DNA of 64,000 nucleotides from [Erwinia] mediterraneensis (GCF_900604315.1 NZ_LR026978.1:124001-188000); one strand, 5' to 3'. Positions 21,261 through 30,681 are shown, numbered from the stretch's first letter. The notes: a model not told the origin generated them from the letters alone. A program made the numbers and translations.

Positions 21261-22387
21261 GCAACCCCCTCGCCCAGACCGCTGTTAATCGCTTCTTCAA
21301 TAGCTGCCAGCGCCTGAGCGGCGTCGTCACCGCTGGCGGTAAAGCGCAGCCGGTGACCTTTTTTCACGCCCAGCGCCACCACTTTCATCAGGCTGCGCCC
21401 GTTGGCAGCTTTGCCGCTGCCGTCCAGATTCGTCACGGTGATCTCACTGTTGAATTGCTTGATAATGCTGACCAGAGCGGTACCTGGTCGCGCATGGAGC
21501 CCATGCTCGTTACGGACAATAAACTCTGCGGTCAGCACATCAGCCTGCTCATCGACCACGCTGGTCAGCAGCGCCAGGATGCCAGCCGCATCCGCCTCCA
21601 GCAGACGATGCGCCTTCTGCGCCTGCAGCAGATCGCTGAGATAGCCAAGCACCTGCAGCGGACGCTCATCCACCGCCGCAACGGTTATCAGCATGTTGAC
21701 CGCTTCACCCTGATGCTCAAAGGGTGCTGCCGCGCGGCTTATCGCTACGGCGCTGTTCAGGTTGCCCAGCTGACTGTCACTCAGCCAGATCCCCTGCCCC
21801 AGGCTGAGCGGCGCGTTAGCGATCACGCTGGCCACGAAGCGGGTGTCTACCGCACCGGCGCTCTGCAGACGGCCGGCGTTCAGCGCCTGCAGCGTCATCA
21901 GATCGCTGGCGGCCACCCCCACGCTGATTAATGAGGTGTCAAACCGGAACTCTGCCGCCTGTTTTTCGCCCATCAGCAGCGCGCGCAGCTCTTCCGCTGA
22001 CGCGGTTTTTAGCTGCTCCGCAATGCTTTCATCGCTCAATACATGCGTTAACTGACGCAGCAGCGCCAGATGCTCATCTGACTTTGCCGCAATCCCGATC
22101 GCCACATAGGCCGTCTGATCCTCTCCCCAGGCGATGCCCTGCGGGAACTGAAAAACCTGAACGCCGGTTTTCAGCACCAGATCGCGGGTTTCCGTCGTGC
22201 CATGGGGAATGGCGATACCATTGCCCAGGAAGGTAGAGGTCTGCTGTTCGCGCGCCAGCATGCCGTCAACGTAGCCTTCCCCGACGTTTCCTGCGGCGGC
22301 GAGCGCAGCGGCAACCTGACGGATCGCCTCTTCTTTGTTGCCGGCGCGGACACCGGTATGAATAGCTTGCAGATCGAGCTGGAACAT
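21257..22387 (-). CDS. fruB: PTS fructose EIIA / FPr (HPr-like) fusion protein
   Basis: The 376-residue protein equals E. coli FruB (376). It has an N-terminal EIIA domain with phospho-acceptor His62 in [11 protein letters not shown], a central M domain, and a C-terminal HPr-like FPr domain with its active histidine near residue 298 in [15 protein letters not shown]. It relays phosphate from enzyme I to FruA. The start at 22387 ([10 protein letters not shown]) is supported by a GAGGAG directly upstream; a longer frame reaches 22489 but runs through the operator sites. Two Cra boxes lie at 22410-22421 and 22477-22488. Confidence 0.96.
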   Translation of the reverse strand: MFQLDLQAIHTGVRAGNKEEAIRQVAAALAAAGNVGEGYVDGMLAREQQTSTFLGNGIAIPHGTTETRDLVLKTGVQVFQFPQGIAWGEDQTAYVAIGIAAKSDEHLALLRQLTHVLSDESIAEQLKTASAEELRALLMGEKQAAEFRFDTSLISVGVAASDLMTLQALNAGRLQSAGAVDTRFVASVIANAPLSLGQGIWLSDSQLGNLNSAVAISRAAAPFEHQGEAVNMLITVAAVDERPLQVLGYLSDLLQAQKAHRLLEADAAGILALLTSVVDEQADVLTAEFIVRNEHGLHARPGTALVSIIKQFNSEITVTNLDGSGKAANGRSLMKVVALGVKKGHRLRFTASGDDAAQALAAIEEAINSGLGEGVA

Positions 22388-22409
22388 ATTTCTCCTCGCT
22401 TGCTGAAAT

Positions 22410-22421
22410 TGAATCGTTTCA
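22410..22421 (-). promoter_or_regulatory. Cra (FruR) box near the fruB start
   Basis: TGAATCGTTTCA matches the Cra consensus (TGAAWCGNTTCA) and lies 23 bases upstream of the fruB ATG. It forms a pair with the box at 22477-22488, like the two FruR operators of enterobacterial fru operons. Confidence 0.85.
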
Positions 22422-22476
22422 GCCTGATGGCGAAAAAAGACGTTATCACGGCCATCAAACAGGGCGGCGACAACGC

Positions 22477-22488
22477 TGAAACGTTTCA
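22477..22488 (-). promoter_or_regulatory. Cra (FruR) box, perfect palindrome, upstream of fruB
   Basis: TGAAACGTTTCA is a perfect palindrome identical to the ideal Cra operator. It is 90 bases upstream of the fruB ATG. Confidence 0.88.
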
Positions 22489-22843
22489 ATAATCATGGAG
22501 CAGCACAAGGGACGCAGGCAAGAAAATGCGTAAATGGCGTAGCAGATCTTTGATGCCACGCACACTTCGTATTCTGTAACTCATTTATTCAGCGCCGTGC
22601 TGAAATCTTCGCTTTAAAGCTGTCACCATCAGGGCAACTTTTCAGCAGCAGTTCAGCGCTGGCAACAGCAGGCAGCGAATAGTGCCTGTTGGGTTTGTTC
22701 CACCTGTTCACTTCTGACCGGCTGCGTCTTTAGTGCTGTATGGCTCTGTTATGCGGCAGCGTCAGAGTAAAAACAGCCACAGCACCTTATCAGTATCAGC
22801 CTGTTAATCCCGCGTAACGCAACCTGGATCACAGTTTTTCCTG

Positions 22844-22855
22844 TGAAACGCTTCA
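22844..22855 (+). promoter_or_regulatory. Cra-like box upstream of the sugar-acid cassette
   Basis: TGAAACGCTTCA fits the Cra consensus core in 11 of 12 palindrome positions. It lies 109 bases upstream of the transporter ATG, on the far side of the GntR-type palindrome. It may couple the cassette to glycolytic flux through Cra. Confidence 0.5.
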
Positions 22856-22911
22856 ACTCTCGTTTTTGCATTCCTTTCCTTGAGTGCGCCGACGAAAGCG
22901 GATAAAAAATG

Positions 22912-22927
22912 TACTTGTATACAAGTA
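22912..22927 (+). promoter_or_regulatory. Candidate operator of the cassette's GntR regulator
   Basis: TACTTGTATACAAGTA is a perfect 16-bp palindrome with the TTGTATACAA core often seen for FadR-subfamily GntR regulators. It is 36 bases upstream of the transporter start codon, in the expected promoter region of the operon. Confidence 0.65.
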
Positions 22928-22963
22928 TCTTGAATACCAATAACGCTGCTATCAGGAACCCCT

Positions 22964-24277
22964 ATGCAAAACGCTGATTCTGATGTTGAAAAAATGGTAA
23001 TGCGCAAACTTTCCTGGCGATTGATTCCGTTGCTGATCGCTTGCTATGTGATTGCCGTTATTGATCGAGCCAATATCGGCGTCGCTGCTTTAACCATGAA
23101 CGCGGATATCGGGCTAAGTGCGGCCAGTTTTGGTCTGGCGGCAGGGCTGTTTTTTCTTCCCTATGCACTGCTTGAAGTGCCTTCCAATCTGCTGATGGAA
23201 AAAGTAGGCGCACGCTGGTGGATTGCCCGAATTATGGTGACCTGGGGGATCGTTTCCGGGGCGCATATTTTCGTCTGGAATGAAAACAGCCTGTATGTCA
23301 TGCGCGCCCTGCTCGGCGCTGCCGAGGCCGGTTTTTTTCCCGGTATCGTCTTCTACCTCACCATGTGGTTTCCGGCCGCCTGGCGCGGACGCATTATTGC
23401 CGCGTTTATGGCTGGTATCCCCATCGCATTGATTATCGGCACGCCGGTTTCCACGCTGTTACTGGAGCTGCATGGCTGGATGGGACTACGCGGCTGGCAG
23501 TGGATGTTTCTGCTGGAGGCCATTCCCGCCGTGGTGTTGGGGTTGATTGTTCCCTTTGCGCTGCCCGATAAGCCAAAAGATGCCCGCTTTCTTACAGAGG
23601 ATGAGCAAGGCTGGCTAATCGCCACGCTGGCGGCGGAACAGCAAGCGCTGCCGCCACGCGCCCATGGCGGGATGCTGAAAGCCCTCTTCAGCCCGCTGGT
23701 TTTACTCTTTAGCCTCACCTATTACGGTCTGGCGAATCTCAATGGCGCGGTCAGCACTTTCCTGCCGCTGATTATCAGCGAAACCGGCCTGAGTCATATT
23801 CAGACCGGCTTTGTCACCATCATTCCCTATATTTTCGGCTTGCTGGGCATGCTGGTACTGGGGCGTCTGGCTGACCGTCCCGGTTCGCGTCTGCTGGCGA
23901 ACTATCTCGCGCTGATTATCTCCTGCCTGGGTCTGGTCAGTGCCGCCTGGTTCGATGATCCGCTGGTCAGAATGGCGTTTCTCTGCTGCTCCGCCTTTGG
24001 TTTCTTTGGCGCTATGCCGGTCTTCTGGGGTCTGCCCGGGCAGTTTTTCTCCGCCTCGGTGGCCGCCGGCAGTATTGCCCTGATTAATGCGCTGGGCAGT
24101 ATCGCCAGCATCATCAATCCCTGGGTTATCGGCCTGATACGCGATCGGAGCGGAAGTTATAACGGCGGATTTTACTGGTTAGCCGCCATGGCGCTGCTGT
24201 CGATTATTACCCTGAGCCTTATTTTCCGTCGCCATCATCAGTACAGCAAAATCGCTACTCACATAAGGGGTCAGTAA
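22964..24277 (+). CDS. MFS transporter, anion:cation symporter family (sugar-acid uptake)
   Basis: This 437-residue protein has about 12 membrane segments and the ACS-family features: LIPLLIACYVIAVIDRANIG in helix 1, then a typical EAGFFPGIVFYLTMWFP stretch. Close relatives include RhmT and other carriers of acidic sugars, plus tartrate and phthalate transporters. Its tight link to a rhamnonate-dehydratase-like enzyme (one base gap) suggests it imports the aldonic acid substrate of that enzyme. The exact substrate cannot be read from the sequence. It is the first gene of a three-gene cassette not found at this place in E. coli. Confidence 0.88.
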   Translation: MQNADSDVEKMVMRKLSWRLIPLLIACYVIAVIDRANIGVAALTMNADIGLSAASFGLAAGLFFLPYALLEVPSNLLMEKVGARWWIARIMVTWGIVSGAHIFVWNENSLYVMRALLGAAEAGFFPGIVFYLTMWFPAAWRGRIIAAFMAGIPIALIIGTPVSTLLLELHGWMGLRGWQWMFLLEAIPAVVLGLIVPFALPDKPKDARFLTEDEQGWLIATLAAEQQALPPRAHGGMLKALFSPLVLLFSLTYYGLANLNGAVSTFLPLIISETGLSHIQTGFVTIIPYIFGLLGMLVLGRLADRPGSRLLANYLALIISCLGLVSAAWFDDPLVRMAFLCCSAFGFFGAMPVFWGLPGQFFSASVAAGSIALINALGSIASIINPWVIGLIRDRSGSYNGGFYWLAAMALLSIITLSLIFRRHHQYSKIATHIRGQ

Positions 24278-24278
24278 G

Positions 24279-25472
24279 ATGAAAATTGTGGATATCCGCT
24301 TACTTCAGGTTAAAGGCGTAATGCCCGGTCACGCGCCGTTCTGGGAAGAGCGCCTGGCGCGCCCGCTGGATGTTTATGCGGAATATCGTGCCGTTGACGA
24401 TCATGACGGCGGCGTTCAGCTGAAAGAGGGCTTCGCCATTACCACCGTGTTTCTGGAGATTGCCACGGACGAAGGTGTGGATGGGCTGGCGGGTCCAATC
24501 CCGCACGCGGTTGCCGCCATTATCCACAGCAGTCTGCGCCGCTTACTGATCGGCCAGGATGCGCGCGACAGTGAACGCCTGTGGGATCAAATGCATCGCG
24601 CCATGGTGCATGGCCGTCAGGGAGACGCCATGCTGGCCATCAGTGCCGTCGATTGCGCCCTGTGGGATCTGCGCGGCAAGTGGATGCAACAACCGGTTTA
24701 TCGTCTGCTTGGCGGATCAGTGCGCGAGGCGATCCCGGCCTATGCTTCGATGCTGGGCTTTGCCGTACAGGATATGGGCCTGGTACGTGAACGCGCACAA
24801 TATTACAAGTCCCTCGGCTATCGCGGACAAAAATGGTTTTTCCGCCATGGCCCGATGAGTGGTCGGGAAGGACTGAAAAAGAATGTTGCGCTGGTGAAGA
24901 CGCTGCGTGAAGCGGTGGGAGAGGATTACGATCTGATGTTTGACTGCTGGCAGTCCATGGACGTGACCTATGTGCTGGAGCTGGCGCAAGCCATTGCGCC
25001 CTGGCGCCCGCGCTGGCTGGAGGAGTGTGTAATGCCCGACAGAATCGGCAGTATGCGCCGCCTGAAAGAGAAACTCACCATTCCGCTGGCGGGCGGAGAA
25101 CATGAGTATACCCGCTGGGGCTTCAAACGCTTTTTCGAGGAAAAGGTGCTGGATGTGGTCCAGCCAGATATCTACTGGTGTGGCGGCCTGTCTGAAACGT
25201 TAAAAATTGCTGCGGCGGCCACCATGTACGATTTGCAGGTGATTCCTCATGGCCATTCCACTATCGCGACCGCCCATTTTACCAGCACCCAGTCGCCGAT
25301 TCATACACCGTACCAGGAGTATCTGGTGAAATGGAACGATATTCACCAGTATTTCCTGCGCGATCCGCTGGTGCCGGAAAATGGCCTTATTCAGGTGCCG
25401 CAAGGCCCCGGTATGGGGATGGCCCTTAATCAGGCGCATATTCAGCAGCAGGAATATCTGTTCACCTCCTGA
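24279..25472 (+). CDS. Enolase-superfamily sugar-acid dehydratase, L-rhamnonate dehydratase-like
   Basis: The 397-residue protein is a member of the mandelate racemase subgroup. Its apparent magnesium ligands are Asp222 (MFDCWQ), Glu248 (WLEEC) and Glu274 (GGEHEY), with the acid/base His324 in IPHGHS paired with Asp297, and Lys185 in the QKWFFRHGP region. The RHGP and PHGHS stretches resemble RhmD, which dehydrates L-rhamnonate to 2-keto-3-deoxy-L-rhamnonate. Overall identity by eye is moderate, so the substrate may be another aldonic acid. No aldolase or dehydrogenase for the next steps is adjacent. A D-mannonate/RspA-type enzyme is a less likely alternative. Confidence 0.82.
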   Translation: MKIVDIRLLQVKGVMPGHAPFWEERLARPLDVYAEYRAVDDHDGGVQLKEGFAITTVFLEIATDEGVDGLAGPIPHAVAAIIHSSLRRLLIGQDARDSERLWDQMHRAMVHGRQGDAMLAISAVDCALWDLRGKWMQQPVYRLLGGSVREAIPAYASMLGFAVQDMGLVRERAQYYKSLGYRGQKWFFRHGPMSGREGLKKNVALVKTLREAVGEDYDLMFDCWQSMDVTYVLELAQAIAPWRPRWLEECVMPDRIGSMRRLKEKLTIPLAGGEHEYTRWGFKRFFEEKVLDVVQPDIYWCGGLSETLKIAAAATMYDLQVIPHGHSTIATAHFTSTQSPIHTPYQEYLVKWNDIHQYFLRDPLVPENGLIQVPQGPGMGMALNQAHIQQQEYLFTS

Positions 25473-25592
25473 TGCGCTTTGGCCAGCGGCGCTTTCCCCG
25501 CCGCTGGCCGGGCGGGTGCCTTGCATCTCGCCGTGGGCCATGTAACTATTGCGCCAATAAACCTGATTTGTTTAAAGGAAGTACGCGCTATT

Positions 25593-26276
25593 ATGTCCTC
25601 CGATAAACTTCTTATAGACTGGTCAGCGAAAAAGATTCTCCGCCCTCAGTCATTAAGCCAGCTGCTGGCCGATCATATTCGTGATTTGATCGTTAATTGC
25701 AAAATAGCGCCCGGCTCATTAATTTCTGAAAATGATATTGCGACGCAGCTTAATGTCAGCCGTACCCCGGTCAGGGCAGCTTTACAAAAGCTGGAAATGG
25801 AACGGCTGGTGCAGGTTATTCCGCAGCGGGGCACCTTTGTGTTTTCCTTTAATGCGCAGGAGATGCAGCAAACCTCCGAGGTGCGGCAAATCCTCGAAGC
25901 AGGTGCGCTGACGCTGGCGCTGCGCCACGATCGTCAGTCCCTGATTAGCCTGCTGGAGCGCCATCTGCAGTGGGGACGCGAGGCGCTGGAACGTGCGCCG
26001 GAGGATTACCGGGAAGCGGATACCGCCTTCCATATGGCCATTATTGAATCCAGCCAAAACAGAGACTTGATCGATTTTTACCAGACCAATATCAATCGCA
26101 TCCGCGCGTTCTTAAACCATCTCTCCAGAACCCGGGAAGAGCTGGAAAGCTCGCAGAACGATCACGAAAGCATTGTCGAACTGTTACGCAAAGAACAGGA
26201 TAATGAAGCGCTGGAAAAACTGAACTGGCACCTTGGCGGCATACAACGCATCTTTCAGGAAAAATTTGGCGAATAG
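25593..26276 (+). CDS. GntR-family regulator, FadR (FCD) subfamily
   Basis: The 227-residue protein has a winged helix-turn-helix (about residues 14-75, including LISENDIATQLNVSRTPVRAAL) and a C-terminal FCD ligand domain with the metal-binding type DTAFHMAI motif. It most likely represses the transporter-dehydratase pair and is released by the sugar acid or a breakdown product. The start at 25593 gives MSSDKLLIDW with AAAGGAAG about ten bases upstream; a longer frame reaching 25479 lacks support. It is 120 bases downstream of the dehydratase stop, so it may be cotranscribed or have its own promoter. Confidence 0.85.
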   Translation: MSSDKLLIDWSAKKILRPQSLSQLLADHIRDLIVNCKIAPGSLISENDIATQLNVSRTPVRAALQKLEMERLVQVIPQRGTFVFSFNAQEMQQTSEVRQILEAGALTLALRHDRQSLISLLERHLQWGREALERAPEDYREADTAFHMAIIESSQNRDLIDFYQTNINRIRAFLNHLSRTREELESSQNDHESIVELLRKEQDNEALEKLNWHLGGIQRIFQEKFGE

Positions 26277-26447
26277 CCCTTCTGCTCCGGGCCCCCGGAA
26301 AACCGGCGTTTAACCGTTTCCCCGCGTAACTAAACCTCCCCCGTCTGCAAGGCCGCAGTCGATACGGCAGACAAGAAGAGTTCTGGCCGGCAGCAAGATA
26401 AAACAGCCCTCAGCGCCTGGAGTTTATTGGTGCTGCGCGCCCTGCCC

Positions 26448-26702
26448 TCAGGATGCCGTGCTTCGTTCCAGATCAATAAGATAGGTCATCGCCTCCTCAC
26501 GGCTGGTTAAGCACATCTCCGCAGAAGGCCGCAGGCTGGCGCATACTTTTGGCCGTAACGCTGAACCAAACAGGTTACACAGGTTATCGTCCGACAGCTG
26601 CACGCATCTGACATTCGCCGGTTTGCCGTGCGGCATGCCCGGAATCGGCGAAGAGATAGAAGGCGCAATGCAACATGCTCCGCAATCAATACGACATTCC
26701 AT
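26448..26702 (-). CDS. yeiW: YeiW, small cysteine-rich YkgJ/UPF0153-like protein
   Basis: This 84-residue protein matches E. coli YeiW, starting [17 protein letters not shown] and retaining the [12 protein letters not shown] segment. The cysteines Cys3, Cys7, Cys10 and Cys11 with those downstream fit the YkgJ-type zinc/iron-chelating family. No biochemical role is established. It is directly upstream of and divergent from yeiP, as in E. coli. Confidence 0.9.
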   Translation of the reverse strand: MECRIDCGACCIAPSISSPIPGMPHGKPANVRCVQLSDDNLCNLFGSALRPKVCASLRPSAEMCLTSREEAMTYLIDLERSTAS

Positions 26703-26956
26703 GCTTAATCCCCCTTCTGATCACCAGTGGGGCGACGATACCAGAAGCCCTGGCAGGCGGGAATGAAATTTTACCCCGGCGCAGCGCGGGCAAGAGTTGT
26801 CCGATGCCCGCTGGCATCAGCAAACAGCCCCGGGCTGCCCCGTCTGTTCACGCCACCCGGCCGGGGACACCAAAATTTCCTGCGTCGTGTCTTGCCTGTT
26901 TTACGCTGCACGAGTAACGTTGCGCGCACAATTTTTATCACTGAGTGAGAAATGCG

Positions 26957-27529
26957 ATGCCAAAAGCGAATGAGATTAAACGTGGTATGGCCGTCAGCTG
27001 GAACGGCAAGTTGCTGCTGGTGAAAGATATCGATATTCAAAGCCCCAGCGCGCGCGGTGCGGCTACGCTGTATAAAATGCGTTTTACCGATGTTCGCACC
27101 GGATTAAAAGTGGAAGAGCGCTTTAAAGGCGACGATATTCTTGATGCTATCTCCCTGAGCCGCCGCGCCGTGTCCTTCTCCTATATCGACGGTGATGAAT
27201 ATGTGTTCATGGATGATGAAGACTACACCCCTTATATCTTCAAAAAAGAGCAGATTGAAGATGAGTTGCTGTTTATTCCGGAAGGCGGTATCCCGGGTAT
27301 TCAGGTGCTGACAATGGATGGCCAGGTGCTGGCGCTGGAGCTGCCGCAGACGGTTGACATGGAGATTGTGGATACCGCGCCAGGCATTAAAGGGGCTTCT
27401 GCCAGCGCACGCACCAAGCCTGCCGGTATGAGCACCGGTCTGGTCGTGCAGGTGCCGGAATATCTCAGCAACGGTGACCGCATCCGTATCCATGTTCCGG
27501 AGCGTCGCTATATGAGCCGCGCGGACTGA
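26957..27529 (+). CDS. yeiP: Elongation factor P-like protein YeiP
   Basis: The 190-residue protein has the three beta-barrel domains of EF-P and matches E. coli YeiP (190). It differs from true EF-P: the loop where EF-P carries its beta-lysylated lysine reads [10 protein letters not shown], with Arg in the tip position, as usual for YeiP. It ends in [13 protein letters not shown]. YeiP is thought to act at the ribosome on particular nascent-chain stalls. The start at 26957 gives [10 protein letters not shown]; an ATG 12 bases upstream is in frame but gives an unusual extension. Confidence 0.93.
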   Translation: MPKANEIKRGMAVSWNGKLLLVKDIDIQSPSARGAATLYKMRFTDVRTGLKVEERFKGDDILDAISLSRRAVSFSYIDGDEYVFMDDEDYTPYIFKKEQIEDELLFIPEGGIPGIQVLTMDGQVLALELPQTVDMEIVDTAPGIKGASASARTKPAGMSTGLVVQVPEYLSNGDRIRIHVPERRYMSRAD

Positions 27530-27640
27530 TCCCCCTGGCGCAGGCAGTGCGCGCCGTTCAGGGTTATCACACCACAGCCTGATATTTACAGCGGCGCAGC
27601 GCCTGTTGCGACGCTGCGTTATTTTTAGCGGGAGGAGAGC

Positions 27641-28618
27641 ATGACGCGGGTGAATTTACTTACCGGCTTTCTGGGCAGCGGAAAAACCACCACGCTGCTT
27701 CATCTGTTAGCGTACAAGCCTGAACATGAAAAATGGGCGGTGCTGGTGAACGAATTTGGCGAAATCGGCATCGATGGCGCGCTGCTGGCCGAGGGCGGCG
27801 CCATTCTGAAAGAGATTCCTGGCGGTTGCATGTGCTGTGTCAACGGTCTGCCGATGCAGGTGGGGCTGAATATGCTGCTGAAGCAGGCTAAGCCGGATCG
27901 GCTGCTGATTGAACCCACCGGTCTCGGCCATCCGAAGCAGCTGCTGACCATGCTGACCTCGCCGGTTTATGAACCCTGGCTGACCCTGAATGCGACGCTG
28001 ACCCTGCTCGACCCACGCCAGCTGAGCGATACGCGCGTGCGGGAGAATGAAAACTTCCGCGATCAGCTGGCCGCAGCGGACATTATTATCGCCAATAAAA
28101 GTGATCGCTGGAGCACAGAGGATGAAGCACGTCTGGCGGAGTGGCAGCAGGCGCAGCTGGGGGATCGCCAGCTGGTGGTCGCGCGCTATGGCAATATCGA
28201 TCCGGCGCTGCTGGATACGCCGCGCGGCCCGGCACGCGATCTGCCGTCAGCACAGCACCATCACGCGCATAGCGCGCCCGCCAGCGGATTGGCGGCGTTA
28301 AAACTCGATGGTCAGACGCGCTGGCGCCGGGCGCTGAATGAGGGCCAGGGCTACTACGCCTGTGGCTGGGTGTTCGATCAGGAGACGGTATTTGACACCG
28401 TCGGCGTGCTGGAATGGGCGCGTCTTGCCCCGGTGGGTCGCGTCAAAGGCGTGTTGCGTATTCCGGAAGGTCTGGTCAGTATCAATCGCCAGGGTCTGGA
28501 TCTGCAAATTGAAACCCGCCAGTCGCCGCCGCCCGACAGCCGGATTGAGCTCATTCATGACCAGCTTACTGACTGGAACGCTCTGCAGACAACATTGTTG
28601 AAGCTTCGTTTAAGCTGA
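27641..28618 (+). CDS. zigA: Zinc-binding GTPase YeiR (COG0523/CobW family)
   Basis: The 325-residue protein has the COG0523 layout: Walker A GFLGSGKTTTLLH (residues 8-20), the metal motif GGCMCCVNG (CxCC) near residue 65, IEPTGLGHP, and the guanine-recognition NKSD. A C-terminal CobW domain follows, with a histidine-rich linker (HHHAHS, around residue 208). E. coli YeiR binds zinc and hydrolyses GTP and is proposed to serve as a zinc metallochaperone in zinc limitation. I looked for a Zur box in the 111 bases upstream and saw none. It is followed 41 bases later by lpxT. Confidence 0.9.
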   Translation: MTRVNLLTGFLGSGKTTTLLHLLAYKPEHEKWAVLVNEFGEIGIDGALLAEGGAILKEIPGGCMCCVNGLPMQVGLNMLLKQAKPDRLLIEPTGLGHPKQLLTMLTSPVYEPWLTLNATLTLLDPRQLSDTRVRENENFRDQLAAADIIIANKSDRWSTEDEARLAEWQQAQLGDRQLVVARYGNIDPALLDTPRGPARDLPSAQHHHAHSAPASGLAALKLDGQTRWRRALNEGQGYYACGWVFDQETVFDTVGVLEWARLAPVGRVKGVLRIPEGLVSINRQGLDLQIETRQSPPPDSRIELIHDQLTDWNALQTTLLKLRLS

Positions 28619-28659
28619 TTGCGGTAGGTTTTGCCGTTATTTTCTGCTGAGTCGAAAAG

Positions 28660-29367
28660 ATGACTGCAACGCGTCTGGTTACTGTTCTGCTACTGAATCT
28701 GCTGGGGATTGGCCTGTTTCTTTCCTGGTATCTGTTACCCCAGCACGGCTTCTGGTTTGGGCTGGATAAAGCGATCTTTTTCCGCTTTAACGATCTTCTG
28801 CTGGATCACCCTGGCTTCGCCTTGCTGGTGGCGATCACCAACTTTCGCGGCTTTGATCTGGTCTCGCTGCTGGCGATGGGGCTGCTTTATTTCCACTACT
28901 GGCAACGTGAAACGCCGCCAGGACGCCGCCGGTTGCTGGCTATCGGCATCACCATGCTGCTGAGCGCCGTGGTGCTGAACCAGCTCGGGCATCTGTTGCC
29001 AGTCCAGCATGCCAGTCCTACCCTTTATTTCGACAATATTCACCGCGTGAGTGAGCTGACCGGTATCCCTGCCAAAGATGCCTCAAAGGACAGCTTCCCG
29101 GGTGACCACGGCATGATGCTGATGATCTTCGCCTGCTTTATGTGGCGCTACTTTGGCCTGCGCGCCTTTTTTACCGGCGTGGTGATTGTGGTGCTGTTCT
29201 CTCTGCCGCGCGTGATGGCGGGGGCGCACTGGTTTACCGATATTGCGGTGGGCTCGCTGTCAGTAGTGCTGGTCGGTTTGAGCTGGTGGCTGCTGACGCC
29301 GGGCAGCGACAGGCTGACTGACTGGCTCCAGGTTAATCTCCCTGGCCGGCACAAGCCGCAACGCTAA
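28660..29367 (+). CDS. lpxT: Lipid A 1-diphosphate synthase (PAP2 family)
   Basis: The 235-residue protein has about five membrane segments and the three-part PAP2 phosphatase motif: KDASKDSFPGDHG (motif 2 with Ser-Phe-Pro-Gly-Asp-His) and RVMAGAHWFTDI (motif 3). It corresponds to E. coli YeiU/LpxT (237), which moves the distal phosphate of undecaprenyl diphosphate to lipid A, giving the 1-diphosphate form and recycling undecaprenyl phosphate. In E. coli PmrR inhibits it. Its place before mepS is conserved. Confidence 0.92.
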   Translation: MTATRLVTVLLLNLLGIGLFLSWYLLPQHGFWFGLDKAIFFRFNDLLLDHPGFALLVAITNFRGFDLVSLLAMGLLYFHYWQRETPPGRRRLLAIGITMLLSAVVLNQLGHLLPVQHASPTLYFDNIHRVSELTGIPAKDASKDSFPGDHGMMLMIFACFMWRYFGLRAFFTGVVIVVLFSLPRVMAGAHWFTDIAVGSLSVVLVGLSWWLLTPGSDRLTDWLQVNLPGRHKPQR

Positions 29368-29873
29368 CTACACACGCGCAGACCTGCCATGCGGTAATAG
29401 TGCGTCTGCGCGTAAAAAACGTCACATAGTGAGGTTACTCATCAAATCCTGACAAAAGAAAAGATTATGGATATTTCTTTATAAGATAAGCGTGCTTATT
29501 CTTCGTCCAGTGGCAAATCTCTGAAAATGCATTGATCCCCTGAAATGCCGCCTTTATTAGCCCTTATTTCCGCCTTTATTTCCTCACAATTGTCGATAAA
29601 ATAACCAGAATATTACAGTTTGATTCATATCAAAAAAACCTATAAATATTTGTATAAAACCGCTCGCCACGCGGCTTTTAATCGGTTAACCTCAGTTGCG
29701 GTGAGACCAGGCGTAGCAAAAGTCAGGACTTTTTTTAGCGATAAAGTGTGTTCAGTAACACATTTTATTAATTAAGGAATTGTCTTAGGTCGATTTGCTT
29801 ATTAATCTCATTCCGTTTTGTCATCTGGCTGACGACAATAATGTCGTAAGGACTTCGAAGGAAAACATCAACA
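29368..29873. other. 506-bp AT-rich intergenic region upstream of mepS
   Basis: No gene of convincing quality is seen here. Next to lpxT there is a 10-bp inverted repeat (29374-29383 with 29404-29413, ACGCGCAGAC / GTCTGCGCGT) with a 20-base loop, possibly the lpxT 3' end. The rest is unusually AT-rich and precedes mepS, so a long mRNA leader or several promoters are likely. A short AAAAGT / ACTTTT hairpin followed by T residues lies near 29719-29736. Confidence 0.5.
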
Positions 29874-30449
29874 ATGGTCAAATCTCAACCAATTCTGAGA
29901 TATATCTGGCGAATAGTGCCTGCCGTAGCACTGGCGACCCTTCTCTCAGCATGTAGCGGTACACATAACAGTCAGAATGCGCAAAACGAGAAGCATGAAG
30001 TTAACAACCAGAATGGTTTTTTACTTCAGGCGTCTCAGGATGAATTCGAAGAGATGGTGCGCAATGTCGATATTAAATCCCGCATTATGGAGCAATATGA
30101 CGACTGGAAAGGCGTACGCTATCGTCTGGGCGGCACGACCAAAGGCGGTATCGACTGCTCTGCTTTTGTCCAGCGCACCTTTCGCGAACAGTTCGGTTTA
30201 GATCTTCCGCGCTCGACCTGGGAACAAAAAGAGACCGGAAAAGAAGTGTCGCGTAATAAATTGCGTCCTGGTGATCTGGTGTTATTTCGTGCCGGTTCCA
30301 CAGGCCGCCACGTGGGCATCTATCTGGGCAACGACAGTTTCGTTCACGCCTCTACCAGCAGTGGCGTCATGATTTCCAGCCTGAATGAAAGTTACTGGAA
30401 AGCGCGCTATCGCGAAGCCCGTCGCGTGTTAGGCCGTAATCCCAGCTAA
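29874..30449 (+). CDS. mepS: Murein DD-endopeptidase / LD-carboxypeptidase MepS, lipoprotein
   Basis: The 191-residue protein (E. coli Spr/MepS 188) begins with a lipoprotein signal ending LLSAC, with lipidated Cys27. The C-terminal NlpC/P60 domain carries the catalytic Cys95 in [10 protein letters not shown], His146 in GRHVGIY and His158. It cuts D-Ala-mDAP cross-links so that new glycan strands can be inserted, and in E. coli it is degraded by Prc with NlpI. The outer membrane is its expected place, as residues after Cys27 (SG) do not form an inner membrane retention signal. Confidence 0.96.
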   Translation: MVKSQPILRYIWRIVPAVALATLLSACSGTHNSQNAQNEKHEVNNQNGFLLQASQDEFEEMVRNVDIKSRIMEQYDDWKGVRYRLGGTTKGGIDCSAFVQRTFREQFGLDLPRSTWEQKETGKEVSRNKLRPGDLVLFRAGSTGRHVGIYLGNDSFVHASTSSGVMISSLNESYWKARYREARRVLGRNPS

Positions 30450-30486
30450 GCCCGGTTTTCCTGAAATCCTTTCTCAGCCAGAGATA

Positions 30487-30517
30487 AAAAAGACGCTGCC
30501 CGGCAGCGTCTTTTTTT
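30487..30517 (+). terminator. Intrinsic terminator of mepS
   Basis: AGACGCTGCC and GGCAGCGTCT form a strong stem followed by seven T residues, 38 bases after the mepS stop. Confidence 0.92.
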
Positions 30518-30681
30518 ATTTTACTTAAATCGCCTTTTTGCCGCATCCCCTGCTGAAAAGCGATTGCGAATCATAATTATATCGAGACATTTCCCCGACT
30601 CTCGTTATATTCTCATCCCCTTACACCAGAGAGCAGTTGCGCAGTTCAATAATAAAAGGCACGACAAGGGGAATGTACTCC

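Larger units (their letters stand above)
22489..22963. promoter_or_regulatory. Intergenic control region between fruB and the sugar-acid cassette
   Basis: This stretch of about 475 bases holds no gene. It should contain the fruB promoter on the left and the promoter of the divergent transporter operon on the right. The notable elements are a Cra-like box at 22844-22855 and a 16-bp palindrome at 22912-22927, listed separately. I saw no RNA gene. Confidence 0.6.

Noticed and set aside
26957..27529. True elongation factor P (efp)
   Set aside because: The modification-site loop has Arg and not Lys, and sequence and place fit YeiP.
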